From Nocardioides dokdonensis FR1436 (lineage in GTDB: Bacteria; Actinomycetota; Actinomycetes; Propionibacteriales; Nocardioidaceae): a DNA stretch of 64,000 nucleotides. Below are positions 31,792-42,561 of the stretch, piece by piece. The translations under genes and the position numbers were made by a program. Positions within the stretch are counted from its first letter, which is position 1, and each line of letters opens with the position of its first letter. The notes beneath the pieces were generated by a model. That model saw nothing but the letters and a program-made list of their open reading frames with translations. It ran no database searches and had not been told where the DNA came from. The stretch lies in NCBI RefSeq assembly GCF_001653335.1, contig NZ_CP015079.1, positions 3,472,001 through 3,536,000 on the forward strand, read 5' to 3'.

Positions 31792-31893
31792 GCCGTTGGT
31801 GACCAAACGGCACTCCCGGAGCCCGAAGATCTGTCGTTGGTGACCAAACGGCAGCGCCGGAGCCCGGAGATCTGTCGTTGGTGACCAAACGGC
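31792..31893. repeat. Palindrome cluster G (3 units, direct)
   Basis: Units at 31792-31811, 31833-31852 and 31874-31893, all reverse form and exactly 41 bp apart. The spacers share CCGGAGCCCG.AGATCT. The cluster sits between convergent uppP and the M20 peptidase gene, within 30 bases of both stops. Confidence 0.92.
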
Positions 31894-31915
31894 AGCGCCG
31901 GAGCGCAGCGACCGC

Positions 31916-33256
31916 TCAGACGTCGTCGAGGAACGTGTCGAAGACCCGCGCCCCGAACTCGAGGGCGTCGACCGGGACCCGCTCGTCGACACCGTGGAAC
32001 AGTGCGGTGAAGTCGAGGTCGGCGGGCAGGCGCAGCGGCGCGAAGCCGTAGGAGCGCATCCCGAGCTTGCGGAAGTGCTTGGCGTCGGTGCCGCCGCTCA
32101 TCAGGTATGGCGCGACGATGCCGTCGGGGTCCTCGCTGAGGATGGAGCGGTTCATGGCGCGCACCAGGTCGCCGTCGTACGGCGTCTCCCAGGGCTGCTG
32201 GTGGGAGAGGTGCTCGATCTCGACGCCCTCACCGACGAGCTCGGCGAAAGTGGCGAAGAACTCGTCCTCGAAGCCGGGCAGGAAACGGCCGTCGACGTGG
32301 GCGGTGGCCTCGGTGGGGATCACGTTCACCTTGTAGCCGGCCTGCAGCATGGTGGGGTTGGTGGTGTTGCTGATGACGGCACCGAGCATCCGGGCCGCGC
32401 CACCGAACTCCTCGATCAGGGCCGGCGCGTTGGCGGGGGTGGCCTCGACGCCGGCGAGGTCGCCGACGGTGGCCAGGAGGACCTCCATGGTCGGGGTCAG
32501 GCGCACCGGCCAGTCGTAGGCGCCGATGCGCGCGACGGCGCCCGACAGCCGCGTGACCGCGTTGTCGGTGTTGAGCATGGAGCCGTGCCCGGCCCGGCCC
32601 CGCGCCGTCAGGCGCATCCAGGCCATCCCCTTCTCGGCGGCCTCGATCAGGTAGACCCGGCGCCCGCGCACGGTCACCGAGAAGCCGCCCACCTCGCCGA
32701 CCGCCTCGGTGACGCCCTCGAACTCCTCGGGGTGGTCGCGGACCAGCACCTCGGCGCCCTTGTGGCCGCCCGCCTCCTCGTCGGCGGTGAAGCACAGCAC
32801 GATCGGCCGGGTCGGGATCCGCCCGGCACGCTGGCGCGCGCGCACCACGCTGAGCAGCATCGCGTCGAAGTCCTTCATGTCGACCGCGCCGCGACCCCAC
32901 ACGTAGCCGTCCTGGATCTCGCCGGAGAACGGGTGCACCGCCCAGTCCTCGGCCGCGGCCGGTACGACGTCGAGGTGTCCGTGCAGCAGCAGCGCGTCGC
33001 CCTCGGTGCCGCCCCAGCGCGCCACGACGCTGGTGCGCCCCGGCTCGGACTCGTAGAGGCGCGCGGTGATCCCGACCTCCTCGAGCAGCGCCGCGACGTG
33101 CTCGGCCGCCTTGCGCTCCCCCGGGCCGTCCGCGTCGCCGTAGTTGGAGGTGTCGATGCGGATCAGGTCCCGACAGATCTCCACGACCTCGGCCGCGGGG
33201 TCGTAGCCGCGCGGCTCGTCGGTCTCCGGGCGATGGTCCTCGGCGGGGGTCGACAT
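31916..33256 (-). CDS. M20-family metallopeptidase/dipeptidase
   Basis: 446-aa zinc peptidase or deacylase related to ArgE/DapE and Rv2141c-like proteins. The first metal motif is LLLHGHLDVVP, the catalytic Glu is in FTADEEAGGHKG, and the bridging Asp is in WGRGAVDMKDF. A dimerisation lid lies at about 220-340. No signal peptide, so cytoplasmic. The start codon falls inside a 7-bp inverted repeat, GACATGC/GCATGTC (33252-33270). The substrate cannot be told from sequence. Confidence 0.88.
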   Translation of the reverse strand: MSTPAEDHRPETDEPRGYDPAAEVVEICRDLIRIDTSNYGDADGPGERKAAEHVAALLEEVGITARLYESEPGRTSVVARWGGTEGDALLLHGHLDVVPAAAEDWAVHPFSGEIQDGYVWGRGAVDMKDFDAMLLSVVRARQRAGRIPTRPIVLCFTADEEAGGHKGAEVLVRDHPEEFEGVTEAVGEVGGFSVTVRGRRVYLIEAAEKGMAWMRLTARGRAGHGSMLNTDNAVTRLSGAVARIGAYDWPVRLTPTMEVLLATVGDLAGVEATPANAPALIEEFGGAARMLGAVISNTTNPTMLQAGYKVNVIPTEATAHVDGRFLPGFEDEFFATFAELVGEGVEIEHLSHQQPWETPYDGDLVRAMNRSILSEDPDGIVAPYLMSGGTDAKHFRKLGMRSYGFAPLRLPADLDFTALFHGVDERVPVDALEFGARVFDTFLDDV

Positions 33257-33393
33257 GCCCCCAGCATGTCAGCGGGGCGGTGGCTGTCCACCCCCGTGAC
33301 GGGTGGGACGGGTGGGGTCGGTCTCTCGCGCCGCCCAGGAGGGGGTCCGATGCGGAGGATCCGGCGGTGGCTTGCTACTGTTCCCACGCACTC

Positions 33394-33479
33394 GTCCGGG
33401 TGGCGGAATAGGCAGACGCGCTAGCTTGAGGTGCTAGTGCCCGTATTAGGGCGTGGGGGTTCAAGTCCCCCCTCGGACA
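33394..33479 (+). tRNA. tRNA-Leu (anticodon GAG)
   Basis: 86-nt class II tRNA. Acceptor GTCCGGG pairs with CTCGGAC, with discriminator A at 33479. The anticodon arm CTAGC-TTGAGGT-GCTAG gives GAG. A long variable arm (TGCCCGTATTAGGGCG) and T-arm GGGGGTTCAAGTCCCCC follow. CCA is not encoded. A -10-like TACTGT lies about 15 bases upstream. Confidence 0.96.
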
Positions 33480-33484
33480 CTCAG

Positions 33485-33513
33485 AAGGCCCCGGCTCCAC
33501 GGGGCCTTTTGTT
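33485..33513 (+). terminator. Rho-independent terminator of tRNA-Leu
   Basis: Stem AAGGCCCCG (33485-33493) and CGGGGCCTT (33500-33508) with a six-base loop, followed by a T-rich tail. This is the only classical T-tailed terminator I saw in the window. Confidence 0.9.
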
Positions 33514-33523
33514 CATTTCGGGG

Positions 33524-34492
33524 CTAGGCGTCGACGCGATCCGCAGCCGGTCGCCAGCCTGGCGGACCGAGCACGTAGCCGACCTTGTCGCGCCACGTCC
33601 CGGCCCGACGCACGTCGCGGCCGATGGCGGCGTACTCGTGGGTCTGCAGCCGCAGCAGGTGGTAGGTGCCCACCGGCACCGTCAGCCCGTACGTGGGTCG
33701 GTGCAGCTCGGGCTGGAAGGAACCGAACAGCCGGTCCCAGACGATGAGGATCCCGCCGTAGTTGCGGTCCAGGTACTCCGGGTCGCTGCCGTGGTGCACC
33801 CGGTGGTGCGAGGGCGTGTTCAGGACCAGCTCGACAGGGCGCCACAACCGGCCGACCCGCTCGGTGTGCACGAAGAACTGGTAGACCAGGCTCACCGAGA
33901 ACCCGAGGAACACCAGTGCCGGCGGCACGCCCAGCAGCGGTAGCGGGGCCCAGAGCACGAGCTCGTGGGAGTTGTTCCACTTCTGGCGCAGGGCGGTCGA
34001 GAAGTTGAAGTACTCGCTGGAGTGGTGGGCCTGGTGGGTCGCCCAGACCAGTCGCACCCGGTGCGCGATGCGGTGCGCCCAGTAGAAGAGGAAGTCGACC
34101 CCCAGGATCGCCAGCGCCCAGGTCCACCAGGCGTCCGCCGGCAGCTGCCAGGGCGCGACGTAGGCGAACAGGACCGCGTAGCCCAGCAGTCCCAGCCCCT
34201 TCCACGCCGCCATCGTGGCGGCCGACACCACGCCGAGGGTGAGGCTGGTCAGCGCGTCCCTGCGCTCGTAGCCACCGCGGCGCGGGGCTGCCCGCCCGTC
34301 GCTCGTACGCCGCTCCCCCGCCGGTTGCTCGTCGTCCTCGAGGAGCAGCGCGGCCAGGGCCTCGAGGCCGATCATCAACACGAAGAACGGTGCCGCGAGG
34401 GCGACGGGGTCCCGCAACGCCTCCGGCAGGGCGTCCCACAACCCGCTCAGGGTCTCCAGCACGGTCCTGCTCCTCGTCGTGGGGGGCGTCAC
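33524..34492 (-). CDS. Sterol desaturase / fatty acid hydroxylase family protein
   Basis: 322-aa membrane diiron enzyme of the FA_hydroxylase superfamily. The histidine clusters are WAHRIAHR, THQAHHSSEYFN and SHHRVHHGSDPEYLDRNYGG. Hydrophobic helices lie at about 30-50 and 88-140. The family hydroxylates or desaturates lipids or carotenoids. The substrate here is unknown and no carotenoid genes are adjacent. Confidence 0.88.
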   Translation of the reverse strand: MTPPTTRSRTVLETLSGLWDALPEALRDPVALAAPFFVLMIGLEALAALLLEDDEQPAGERRTSDGRAAPRRGGYERRDALTSLTLGVVSAATMAAWKGLGLLGYAVLFAYVAPWQLPADAWWTWALAILGVDFLFYWAHRIAHRVRLVWATHQAHHSSEYFNFSTALRQKWNNSHELVLWAPLPLLGVPPALVFLGFSVSLVYQFFVHTERVGRLWRPVELVLNTPSHHRVHHGSDPEYLDRNYGGILIVWDRLFGSFQPELHRPTYGLTVPVGTYHLLRLQTHEYAAIGRDVRRAGTWRDKVGYVLGPPGWRPAADRVDA

Positions 34493-34603
34493 CGGGAAGT
34501 CAACACTGCCGAGGGCGCCGGCACCGCCGGAACCACGTATCCCGGTCGGCGCAGCGTCGTTGAGACACCGGGAGGGCGACGTCGCCCCCGGAAGGAACGT
34601 GCC

Positions 34604-36100
34604 GTGCCCCTGAACCGTCCCCGCACCCTGCTCGCACTGATGGCCGGGACCGGTCTGCTGCTCGTCGGCACCGGCCCGTCTCTCGCGCGCACGAGCGAGC
34701 CCGAGCCCGGCTCACCGGCGTACGTGCAGCGCGACACCCAGAACATCGCCGACGCCTACGGGCGCATCCACGGTGAGGGTGGCCAGCTGCGCAACCCCGC
34801 CTACCTGCCGGCCCTGGTCGCGCAGGGCACCGCCACCAGCGTGGCCCAGCTGCTCACCCAGGTCGCCGAGCCGACCCGCCCGGCGCTCACCGCCGGCAAC
34901 AGCGTGCCCGGCTGGGACGTCGGCAACCCGCTGCGCGCCTCCTGGGCCGGCACCCGGGGTCGGGCGCGACGCGTGGCCTTCACCAACCAGCACGGCGCGC
35001 TGCTGCGCGGCACCGTGTGGGCACCCGCGCCCGGAGCCCGTGACCCCTACTCCGGTCGCCGGTTGCGCGGCCCGTTCCCCGGCGTGGTCATCACCCCGGG
35101 TTCGGTGCAGGGCTCGGAGGGCATGTACGAGTGGCTGGCGCAGGACCTCGCCGAACGCGGCTACGTGGTGCTGACCTACGACGTCCAGGGCCAGGGCGCG
35201 AGCGAGACGTTCCCCCACCCCGACGGCCAGGTGTTCCCGTTCTGCGACCCGACCGCGGAGCCCCTGCCCGGCGAGATGAGCGGCTGCCCGGGCGTGCCGT
35301 TCCAGCAGCAGGCCAACTTCGAGGTCGGCACCCGCGACGCGCTGTCCTTCCTGCACGCCACCCCGGCGCGGCCCTACGCCAACCCGGGTTCCGAGGGCGC
35401 CCGCGTCGACGCCGCCAACCCCTTCCACCGCCTCCTCGACCGCTCGCGCGACCACTCGCCCTTCACCCCCGGTCGGCGGCAACGGACCGCGATCATCGGG
35501 CACTCGCTCGGTGCCGCCGCCGTCTCGCGGGTGCAGGCGGTCGACGAGCGGGTGGCCACGGTCGTGGCCCTCGACAAGCTCGGCTCCCCGCTCTCCTCGG
35601 GCCCGCAGTTCCGTCCGGTGGTGCCTGCGCTCGGCATCCAGTCGGAGTACGGCTTCAGCGTCAGCCCGTGGTTCCTGTCGGGCGGGAGCTCCATCTCGCC
35701 GCAGCCCAGCCCCGGGGGGCCCGACCCGCAACGCGAGAAGGCCACCGGCTGGGACGCGTGGGACGCCGCCGGGATCGACTCGATGATGCTGGTCCCGCGC
35801 GCCTCGACGCACCTGGAGTACACCGACATCCCGCTGGTGCTGCCCGCGAGCCGCTGGGGCCAGGCCGTCACCAGCGTCACCGTGCAGCGCTGGCTGGACC
35901 GCTACCTCAAGCACCGGGGCGGGCCGCGAGCGCTGCTACGCGAGCGGATGCGCTACCTCGAGCCCACCGGCGGCGGCACCTGGTCAGAGGTGCGCCTGCG
36001 TCGCGACCCGCTGCTGAGCTCCTACTACTGCTCGGCCTACCGCCTCGACGCCGCGCGCCGCACCCTGCGCGACGCCGACCTCACCGGCGTCGGCTGCTGA
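34604..36100 (+). CDS. Secreted alpha/beta hydrolase
   Basis: 498-aa exported hydrolase. A signal peptide (LLALMAGTGLLLVGTGPSLA) is predicted to cut near residue 25. The fold shows FPGVVITPGSVQGSEGMYEW (oxyanion region), a GQGASE block and the nucleophile elbow AIIGHSLGAAAV. Candidate acid and His lie in MLVPRASTHLEYTD. A long insertion between strands contains the Cys pair FCDPT and SGCPG. The GTG start has GGAAGG eight bases upstream. It may be an esterase or lipase; no substrate is indicated. Confidence 0.82.
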   Translation: MPLNRPRTLLALMAGTGLLLVGTGPSLARTSEPEPGSPAYVQRDTQNIADAYGRIHGEGGQLRNPAYLPALVAQGTATSVAQLLTQVAEPTRPALTAGNSVPGWDVGNPLRASWAGTRGRARRVAFTNQHGALLRGTVWAPAPGARDPYSGRRLRGPFPGVVITPGSVQGSEGMYEWLAQDLAERGYVVLTYDVQGQGASETFPHPDGQVFPFCDPTAEPLPGEMSGCPGVPFQQQANFEVGTRDALSFLHATPARPYANPGSEGARVDAANPFHRLLDRSRDHSPFTPGRRQRTAIIGHSLGAAAVSRVQAVDERVATVVALDKLGSPLSSGPQFRPVVPALGIQSEYGFSVSPWFLSGGSSISPQPSPGGPDPQREKATGWDAWDAAGIDSMMLVPRASTHLEYTDIPLVLPASRWGQAVTSVTVQRWLDRYLKHRGGPRALLRERMRYLEPTGGGTWSEVRLRRDPLLSSYYCSAYRLDAARRTLRDADLTGVGC

Positions 36101-36120
36101 GCCGCGACGCTGGTCCGGCG

Positions 36121-36579
36121 CTAACCGATCCGGCGTGCGGTCCGATCGCACAGGGGCAGCCACTGGTGTGCCGGCTTCCACTCCCAGGAGATCTCCTGGG
36201 TCCGGCCGTCCTCGCTGAAGGTGCAGGTGGCGCGCTCGGCCTCGCCGGACAACGTCCAGGTGCGGCCCTCGACGGTCATCGTGTAGTCCCGTGCGAAACC
36301 GTGGTTCTCGATGCTCCGAGCGAAGTAGCGCTCCGACTCCACGTCCCAGCCCATCATGGTGAGGGTGTCGAAGGGACCACTCGCGCGTTCGTCCTGCACC
36401 ACGAAGTACTGCCCGGAGTGCCAGCGTGCGGAGTGGATGCTGCTCCACGGCGTCGCGCCCGCGCGCGGATCGTCCAGCGACTGCTCCTGCCCGCCGTAGG
36501 AGGTCCCGACGGCGTGCCAGTCACCCAGGAAGACTGACAAGCGTCGGTGGGGCTCGGGATCAGTGCTCGGCCTGCTCAC
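36121..36579 (-). CDS. DUF1579-like small protein
   Basis: About 152 aa, beta-rich, with a single lipocalin-like domain: HRRLSVFLGDWHAVGTSYG at the start, then MMGWDVESERYFARSIENHG. This resembles DUF1579 proteins. Function is unknown. The GTG at 36579 is preferred because AGGAAG precedes it; an ATG at 36606 would add nine residues. Base composition is slightly less GC-rich than its neighbours. Confidence 0.65.
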   Translation of the reverse strand: MSRPSTDPEPHRRLSVFLGDWHAVGTSYGGQEQSLDDPRAGATPWSSIHSARWHSGQYFVVQDERASGPFDTLTMMGWDVESERYFARSIENHGFARDYTMTVEGRTWTLSGEAERATCTFSEDGRTQEISWEWKPAHQWLPLCDRTARRIG

Positions 36580-36658
36580 GGTCTTCCTCTCCTCGACATG
36601 TCTCACCGAGGAGACCGGAGCACTCCGTGGAACTCATCGCAGTCGCGGGCGATCCGGA

Positions 36659-37381
36659 TCAGGCGGGCTCGCCCTCGGCCACGGCCAGGCGCAGGGCCCG
36701 CAGGTAGCCGGCGAACCCGTCGGGCGCCCGGCCGCGCTCGCGGGCCGAGGTCACCACCGGGCGGCCCTGGCGCACCGTCGGCACGTCGAGGGCCAGGAGC
36801 GCCTGCACCAGCGCGACGTCCTCGCCGGTGGCCAGGTCGGCGAACCCACCCACCGCCCGGTACGCCGAGAGCCGCACCCCGAGGTTGGCGCCGTGCACGT
36901 GCAGGCGCCCGGTGCGGTGCCGGTCGTGCCACGCGGCCAGCACGGCGGGGTCGAGCTCGTCGGCGTCCGGCAGCACCGGCCCCACGAGCAGATCGTGCCC
37001 GTGGTGGGCGGCCGCGAGGTGGTCCAGGAGCCAGGATCCCGGCACCCGGCTGTCGGCGTCGGTGGTGGCCACCCAGGTGCGCCGCTCGTCGTCGGGCCCC
37101 ACCGCGGCGAGGCGGTCGGGGTGCCCGGTGGCCACGCCCACCCCCAGGGCCCGGGCCGCTCCGACGCAGCGGGCGTCGGTCTCCACGACCTGCACGTCGT
37201 GCTCGGAGGCGACCGCCAGGCTGCCGTCGGTGCAGTCGTCGAGGACCACGACGACGTCGACGCGCACGCGCAGGACCCGCGCCTGTGCGGCGGCGTCCGC
37301 GATGTCCTCGAGGCAACGACCCAGCACGTCCTCCTCGTCGTGAGCGGGGACCACCACGACGACCCGGTCCACCGGGCTCAC
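36659..37381 (-). CDS. Family 2 glycosyltransferase
   Basis: 240-aa soluble GT-A glycosyltransferase. The N-terminus is VVVVPAHDEEDVLGRCL, the metal-binding region ATTDADSRVP, and the acceptor region GANLGVRLSAYRAVGGF with the acidic GEDVALVQAL. No membrane helices. The GTG start lies eleven bases beyond the stop of the PIG-L/methyltransferase gene. It is the third gene of an operon for an unknown glycoconjugate. Confidence 0.85.
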   Translation of the reverse strand: MSPVDRVVVVVPAHDEEDVLGRCLEDIADAAAQARVLRVRVDVVVVLDDCTDGSLAVASEHDVQVVETDARCVGAARALGVGVATGHPDRLAAVGPDDERRTWVATTDADSRVPGSWLLDHLAAAHHGHDLLVGPVLPDADELDPAVLAAWHDRHRTGRLHVHGANLGVRLSAYRAVGGFADLATGEDVALVQALLALDVPTVRQGRPVVTSARERGRAPDGFAGYLRALRLAVAEGEPA

Positions 37382-37391
37382 CGGCCCGGGC

Positions 37392-38759
37392 TCACGCGTG
37401 CGGCTCCGGCATCCGGCTCTGGGGCCCGAGCAGCAGCATCTCGACGTCGCGGTCGCGGTACTCAGCCAGGCGGGACCAGTCCGACAGCGACTCGAAGGCG
37501 CGGTGCACGGCCGCACAGTCGAGCGGCCAGCCCTGCACGGGGTGCCGCCAGTGCGCCAGGAGCACGACCCCGTCGGACGCCAGCCCGTTCGCGACCTGGC
37601 GCACCAGCTCCTCGAGGTCGACGGGACTGAGGAAGTAGCCCAGCTCGCTGACCACCACGAGGTCGTAGCGACCGTCGGGCCAGTCCTCGGGGAGCAGCCG
37701 GTGCTGCACCTCGACGTGGTCGAGGTCCTCGGTGCGCCGGCGGGCAGCGGTGACGGCGGCCGCGCTCGCGTCGACGGCCAGCACCTCGGCGCAGCGACCG
37801 GCCAGCTCACGCGTCAGCACGCCCGTCGAGCAACCGACCTCGAGCGCCCGGCCGTGCCGGCGGTCCGGCAGCATCGCCATCGTCAGGGCCCGCTTGCGCT
37901 CCTCGTACCAACGGGTGTCGGCACCCCAGGGCTCGGCGACCTCGCGGTGCAACGCGTCGAGGGTGTCGTCGTGGGCGGGCTCCTCGACGAAGACCTCCTG
38001 CTCGCCCAGGAAGTGCGCGAGCATCCCCGGCAGCAGCAGCGTCTCGTCACCGGGTGCGTCGGAGAGCGGACGCACCTGCGAGGTGTGGCACTCGACGGCG
38101 CGGTGCTTGGCCGCACTGGTGACCGGGTCCATCGGCAGCCGCCGCAGGTCCACCCAGGGGGCGTCCTGGGGCTCGGCGTGGTGCCAGAACCAGATCGGGT
38201 ACTCCAGCAGCCGGGCGCCGGTCCGGTGGGCGACGGCGGCACAGATCCGCCCGGCGGCGTCGTGGTCCGGGTGGCCGTCGTGGCGCCAGGGCCCCACCAG
38301 CAGGGTGCGGCTGCCGTCCCCGACCAGGGTGCTGAGGCGGTCGGCCCACCGGGCCTCGTCGTCGGCCACCTGACCGTCGCCGACGTCCCAGCACTCGATC
38401 CCGACCGCCTCGGCACCGTCACCGAGGGCGAGCACCGCGGCGCGCGACTCCTCGAGCCGGCGCGCGGAGAGCACCTCGGTCGAGTGCGTGGGCGACTCCG
38501 GGTGGCTGCGCTCCCCCGACGTCAGGAGCACCACCTCCACGGTGGGTCGCTGGTCGGCCGGGAGGGCCAGCACCCGTGACATCAGCCCGGCCGCGCCGAG
38601 CGACTCGTCGTCGGGGTGGGCGGCCACGACCACGACCCGGGTCAGGGTCCGACCGTCGCGGGCCGACAGCTCCAGCATCGGCAGCGCCGCCCAGCGGCGG
38701 TCGTCGTGCCACGTCCTGGCCGCCGTGCCCGACGAGTCGTGCCGGAAGGACGGGCTCAC
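37392..38759 (-). CDS. PIG-L deacetylase fused to a SAM methyltransferase
   Basis: 455-aa bifunctional protein. The N-terminal half is a PIG-L/LmbE zinc deacetylase (VVVVAAHPDDESLGAAGLM, then WRHDGHPDHDAAG), a family that removes acetyl groups from GlcNAc-containing molecules such as mycothiol precursors. The C-terminal 200 residues are a NodS-like methyltransferase (ALEVGCSTGVLTRELAGRC, then YDLVVVSELGYFL). The GTG start overlaps the acyl-CoA dehydrogenase stop by GTGA. The fusion suggests that de-acetylated amine and N-methylation steps act in sequence, which is inference. Confidence 0.88.
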   Translation of the reverse strand: MSPSFRHDSSGTAARTWHDDRRWAALPMLELSARDGRTLTRVVVVAAHPDDESLGAAGLMSRVLALPADQRPTVEVVLLTSGERSHPESPTHSTEVLSARRLEESRAAVLALGDGAEAVGIECWDVGDGQVADDEARWADRLSTLVGDGSRTLLVGPWRHDGHPDHDAAGRICAAVAHRTGARLLEYPIWFWHHAEPQDAPWVDLRRLPMDPVTSAAKHRAVECHTSQVRPLSDAPGDETLLLPGMLAHFLGEQEVFVEEPAHDDTLDALHREVAEPWGADTRWYEERKRALTMAMLPDRRHGRALEVGCSTGVLTRELAGRCAEVLAVDASAAAVTAARRRTEDLDHVEVQHRLLPEDWPDGRYDLVVVSELGYFLSPVDLEELVRQVANGLASDGVVLLAHWRHPVQGWPLDCAAVHRAFESLSDWSRLAEYRDRDVEMLLLGPQSRMPEPHA

Positions 38760-39841
38760 CGCGACCACCAGGCGCCGGACCGGTCGGCCTCGCGGCCCAG
38801 GGCGGCGAGGTCGCGCTCCGCATGGTGCTGGCGCAGGTAGAGGCGCAGGTCCGCCAGGGCTGCGGCGTACGCCGGCTCGGCGACCTGGGGTCCGGGGCCC
38901 AGCGCGTGCTCGCAGGACTCGAGCACCGCCTCCGCGGAGGCGGCGACGACCGAGCGCACCCGGTTCGCCAGGGCGGCCGCGTCGCCGGCCCCGACCCGGC
39001 CGGAGTCGACCGATCGGGCCGCCTCGCCCAGCACCGCGCGCGCCGCGCTGAGGTGCTGGTCGACCCGGCCGAGGTGCAGGTGCCCGACCTGGTCGAGCAC
39101 CCGGCCGCCGGGGCGGGACAGGCGGCGGGCCAGCCCGACGGCACCGCCGTACCAGACCGCGGCGACGCCGATGCCGCCCCAGGCGAAGCCGTCGCGACGC
39201 AGGTACCAGCCCGGCTCCCCGACGGCGGTCGCCGGCACGGCGTCGAGGTCGATCGCGGTGCTGACCACGTCGGGCAGGCCCCGGGCGACCCAGTCGTCGG
39301 CGGCTGCGCCCGCGCGCACCCCGGGGTGGTGCAGGTCGACCGCGAACAGGCCGCGTTGCTCGTCGTCGACCCAGGCCGTGACCAGGGCGTGGCTGAGCCG
39401 GGTCGCGAGCGAGCACCACGGCTTGGTGCCGTCGAGCACCCAGCCGCCGTCGTGTCCACGGGCCGTCAGCCGGGCGCCGGGCCCCTCGGCGGCGAAGACG
39501 CCCCACGTCGAGCCCTGCGGGATCTCGCCCCTCGGCCGGTCGGTGCTCGCCTCGGTCAGGATCGCGAGCGCGTCGAGGTGCGGCTCCACCGCGCGCGCGA
39601 GCTGCAGGTCGTGGGCGCCCAGGGTGGCCAGCGCCTCCCAGAGGATCCGGGTGCTGCCGTCCGCCGGGCGCGGGGCCAGGTCTCCCACCGCGCTCGCCAC
39701 CTCGAGGTGTCCGGTGAGGTCACCCCGCTTGACCCCCTCGACAGCATCCACGACGGCGCGCCGGAACCCTCCGAGCACGTGGGCTCCGGCGCCGAGGTCG
39801 TCGCGGTCGGGGAGCGTCTCCAGGGACACCCAGGTGCTCAT
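38756..39841 (-). CDS. Acyl-CoA dehydrogenase-like protein
   Basis: 361-aa flavoprotein of the acyl-CoA dehydrogenase fold, divergent and a little short. The N-terminal helical region is followed by TWGVFAAEGPG, GGWVLDGTKPWCSLA and a C-terminal helical bundle with HLHLGRVDQHLSAARAVLG. The usual catalytic Glu cannot be assigned by eye. It is the first gene of the operon with the PIG-L/methyltransferase fusion and the glycosyltransferase. It may act on a carrier-bound or sugar-linked acyl group rather than in beta-oxidation. Confidence 0.82.
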   Translation of the reverse strand: MSTWVSLETLPDRDDLGAGAHVLGGFRRAVVDAVEGVKRGDLTGHLEVASAVGDLAPRPADGSTRILWEALATLGAHDLQLARAVEPHLDALAILTEASTDRPRGEIPQGSTWGVFAAEGPGARLTARGHDGGWVLDGTKPWCSLATRLSHALVTAWVDDEQRGLFAVDLHHPGVRAGAAADDWVARGLPDVVSTAIDLDAVPATAVGEPGWYLRRDGFAWGGIGVAAVWYGGAVGLARRLSRPGGRVLDQVGHLHLGRVDQHLSAARAVLGEAARSVDSGRVGAGDAAALANRVRSVVAASAEAVLESCEHALGPGPQVAEPAYAAALADLRLYLRQHHAERDLAALGREADRSGAWWSR

Positions 39842-40038
39842 GCAGCGCTCTCCCCCTGACGACCGGACCTACGCCGCCGACTCGGCGTGGTCGGGAGCCC
39901 TGCGTAAGTGCCCCGTACGGACGCCGAGCCCGCGACACAGGTCTCCTTGCCGATGACGGGTGACGTCAAACACACGTGGAGCACTTTCACCCCTAGGTAG
40001 GTACGGACGCCCTGACTCTACGTCCTGCCTCGGACGAC

Positions 40039-40044
40039 TACGCT
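40039..40044 (+). promoter_or_regulatory. Leaderless promoter -10 of the LysR-effector-like gene
   Basis: TACGCT, six bases before the ATG at 40051. The rest of 39842-40038 has no gene. Confidence 0.6.
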
Positions 40045-40050
40045 CGACGA

Positions 40051-40632
40051 ATGCCCAGCCCCTTCCGCCTCGGCTTCGTCACCGGAGCGACCCCCGACAA
40101 GTGGGCGCGCACCTGGCGCGACCGTTCCCGCGACCCGCTCGAGCTGGTGCCGCTCGAGGAGGACCAGCAGGAGGTCGCGGTGCGCGCCTACGAGGTCGAC
40201 GCGGTCCTCGCGCGGCTGCCCGTGGATCGCGACGGCCTGCACTGCATCCCGCTCTACGAGGAGCGGGTCGTCGCCGTCGTCGGGCACGAGCACGTCGCGA
40301 CGGTGGTCGACGAGCTCGGCACCGAGGACCTCGCCGACGAGCAGCTGGTCGCCCCGCACCGGTCGGGCTGGACCCCGCGCGCCGAGCAGCTGGACTGGCC
40401 GCCGATGACCGTGGCCGACGCGGTCGAGACGGTGGCCGCCGGCACCGGGGTGCTGCTGGTGCCGATGTCGGTGGCCCGGTTGCACCAGCGCAAGGACGTC
40501 ACCTACCGCCCGGTCCACGACCTGCCGTCGACGACGGTGGGCCTGGTCTGGCGCACCGACAACGAGGATCCACGCGTGCAGACCTTCATCGGCATCGTGC
40601 GCGGGCGCACCGCCAACAGCTCCCGCGACTGA
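40051..40632 (+). CDS. LysR-type effector-binding domain protein without a DNA-binding domain
   Basis: 193 aa that align by eye with the substrate-binding half of LysR regulators: RLGFVTGATPDKWARTW at the start, DAVLARLPVD, VAVVGHEHV and VAAGTGVLLVPMSVARL. No helix-turn-helix precedes it. The leaderless -10 puts the start at 40051, so this is a real short gene and not a truncated frame. Stand-alone forms of this type are common in actinobacteria. Function is unknown. Confidence 0.75.
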   Translation: MPSPFRLGFVTGATPDKWARTWRDRSRDPLELVPLEEDQQEVAVRAYEVDAVLARLPVDRDGLHCIPLYEERVVAVVGHEHVATVVDELGTEDLADEQLVAPHRSGWTPRAEQLDWPPMTVADAVETVAAGTGVLLVPMSVARLHQRKDVTYRPVHDLPSTTVGLVWRTDNEDPRVQTFIGIVRGRTANSSRD

Positions 40633-40651
40633 TCCGGCCCTCCGGGCCGGG

Positions 40652-42497
<1,846 letters not shown>

Positions 42498-42548
42498 CCC
42501 CCGATCCTGGCACCCTCGCGCCGGCGCCCGGTGGGCGCCGTCACTTCG

Positions 42549-42554
42549 TAGGGT
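42549..42554 (+). promoter_or_regulatory. Leaderless promoter -10 of galK
   Basis: TAGGGT, seven bases before the ATG at 42562. Confidence 0.65.
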
Positions 42555-42561
42555 GGGCCGC

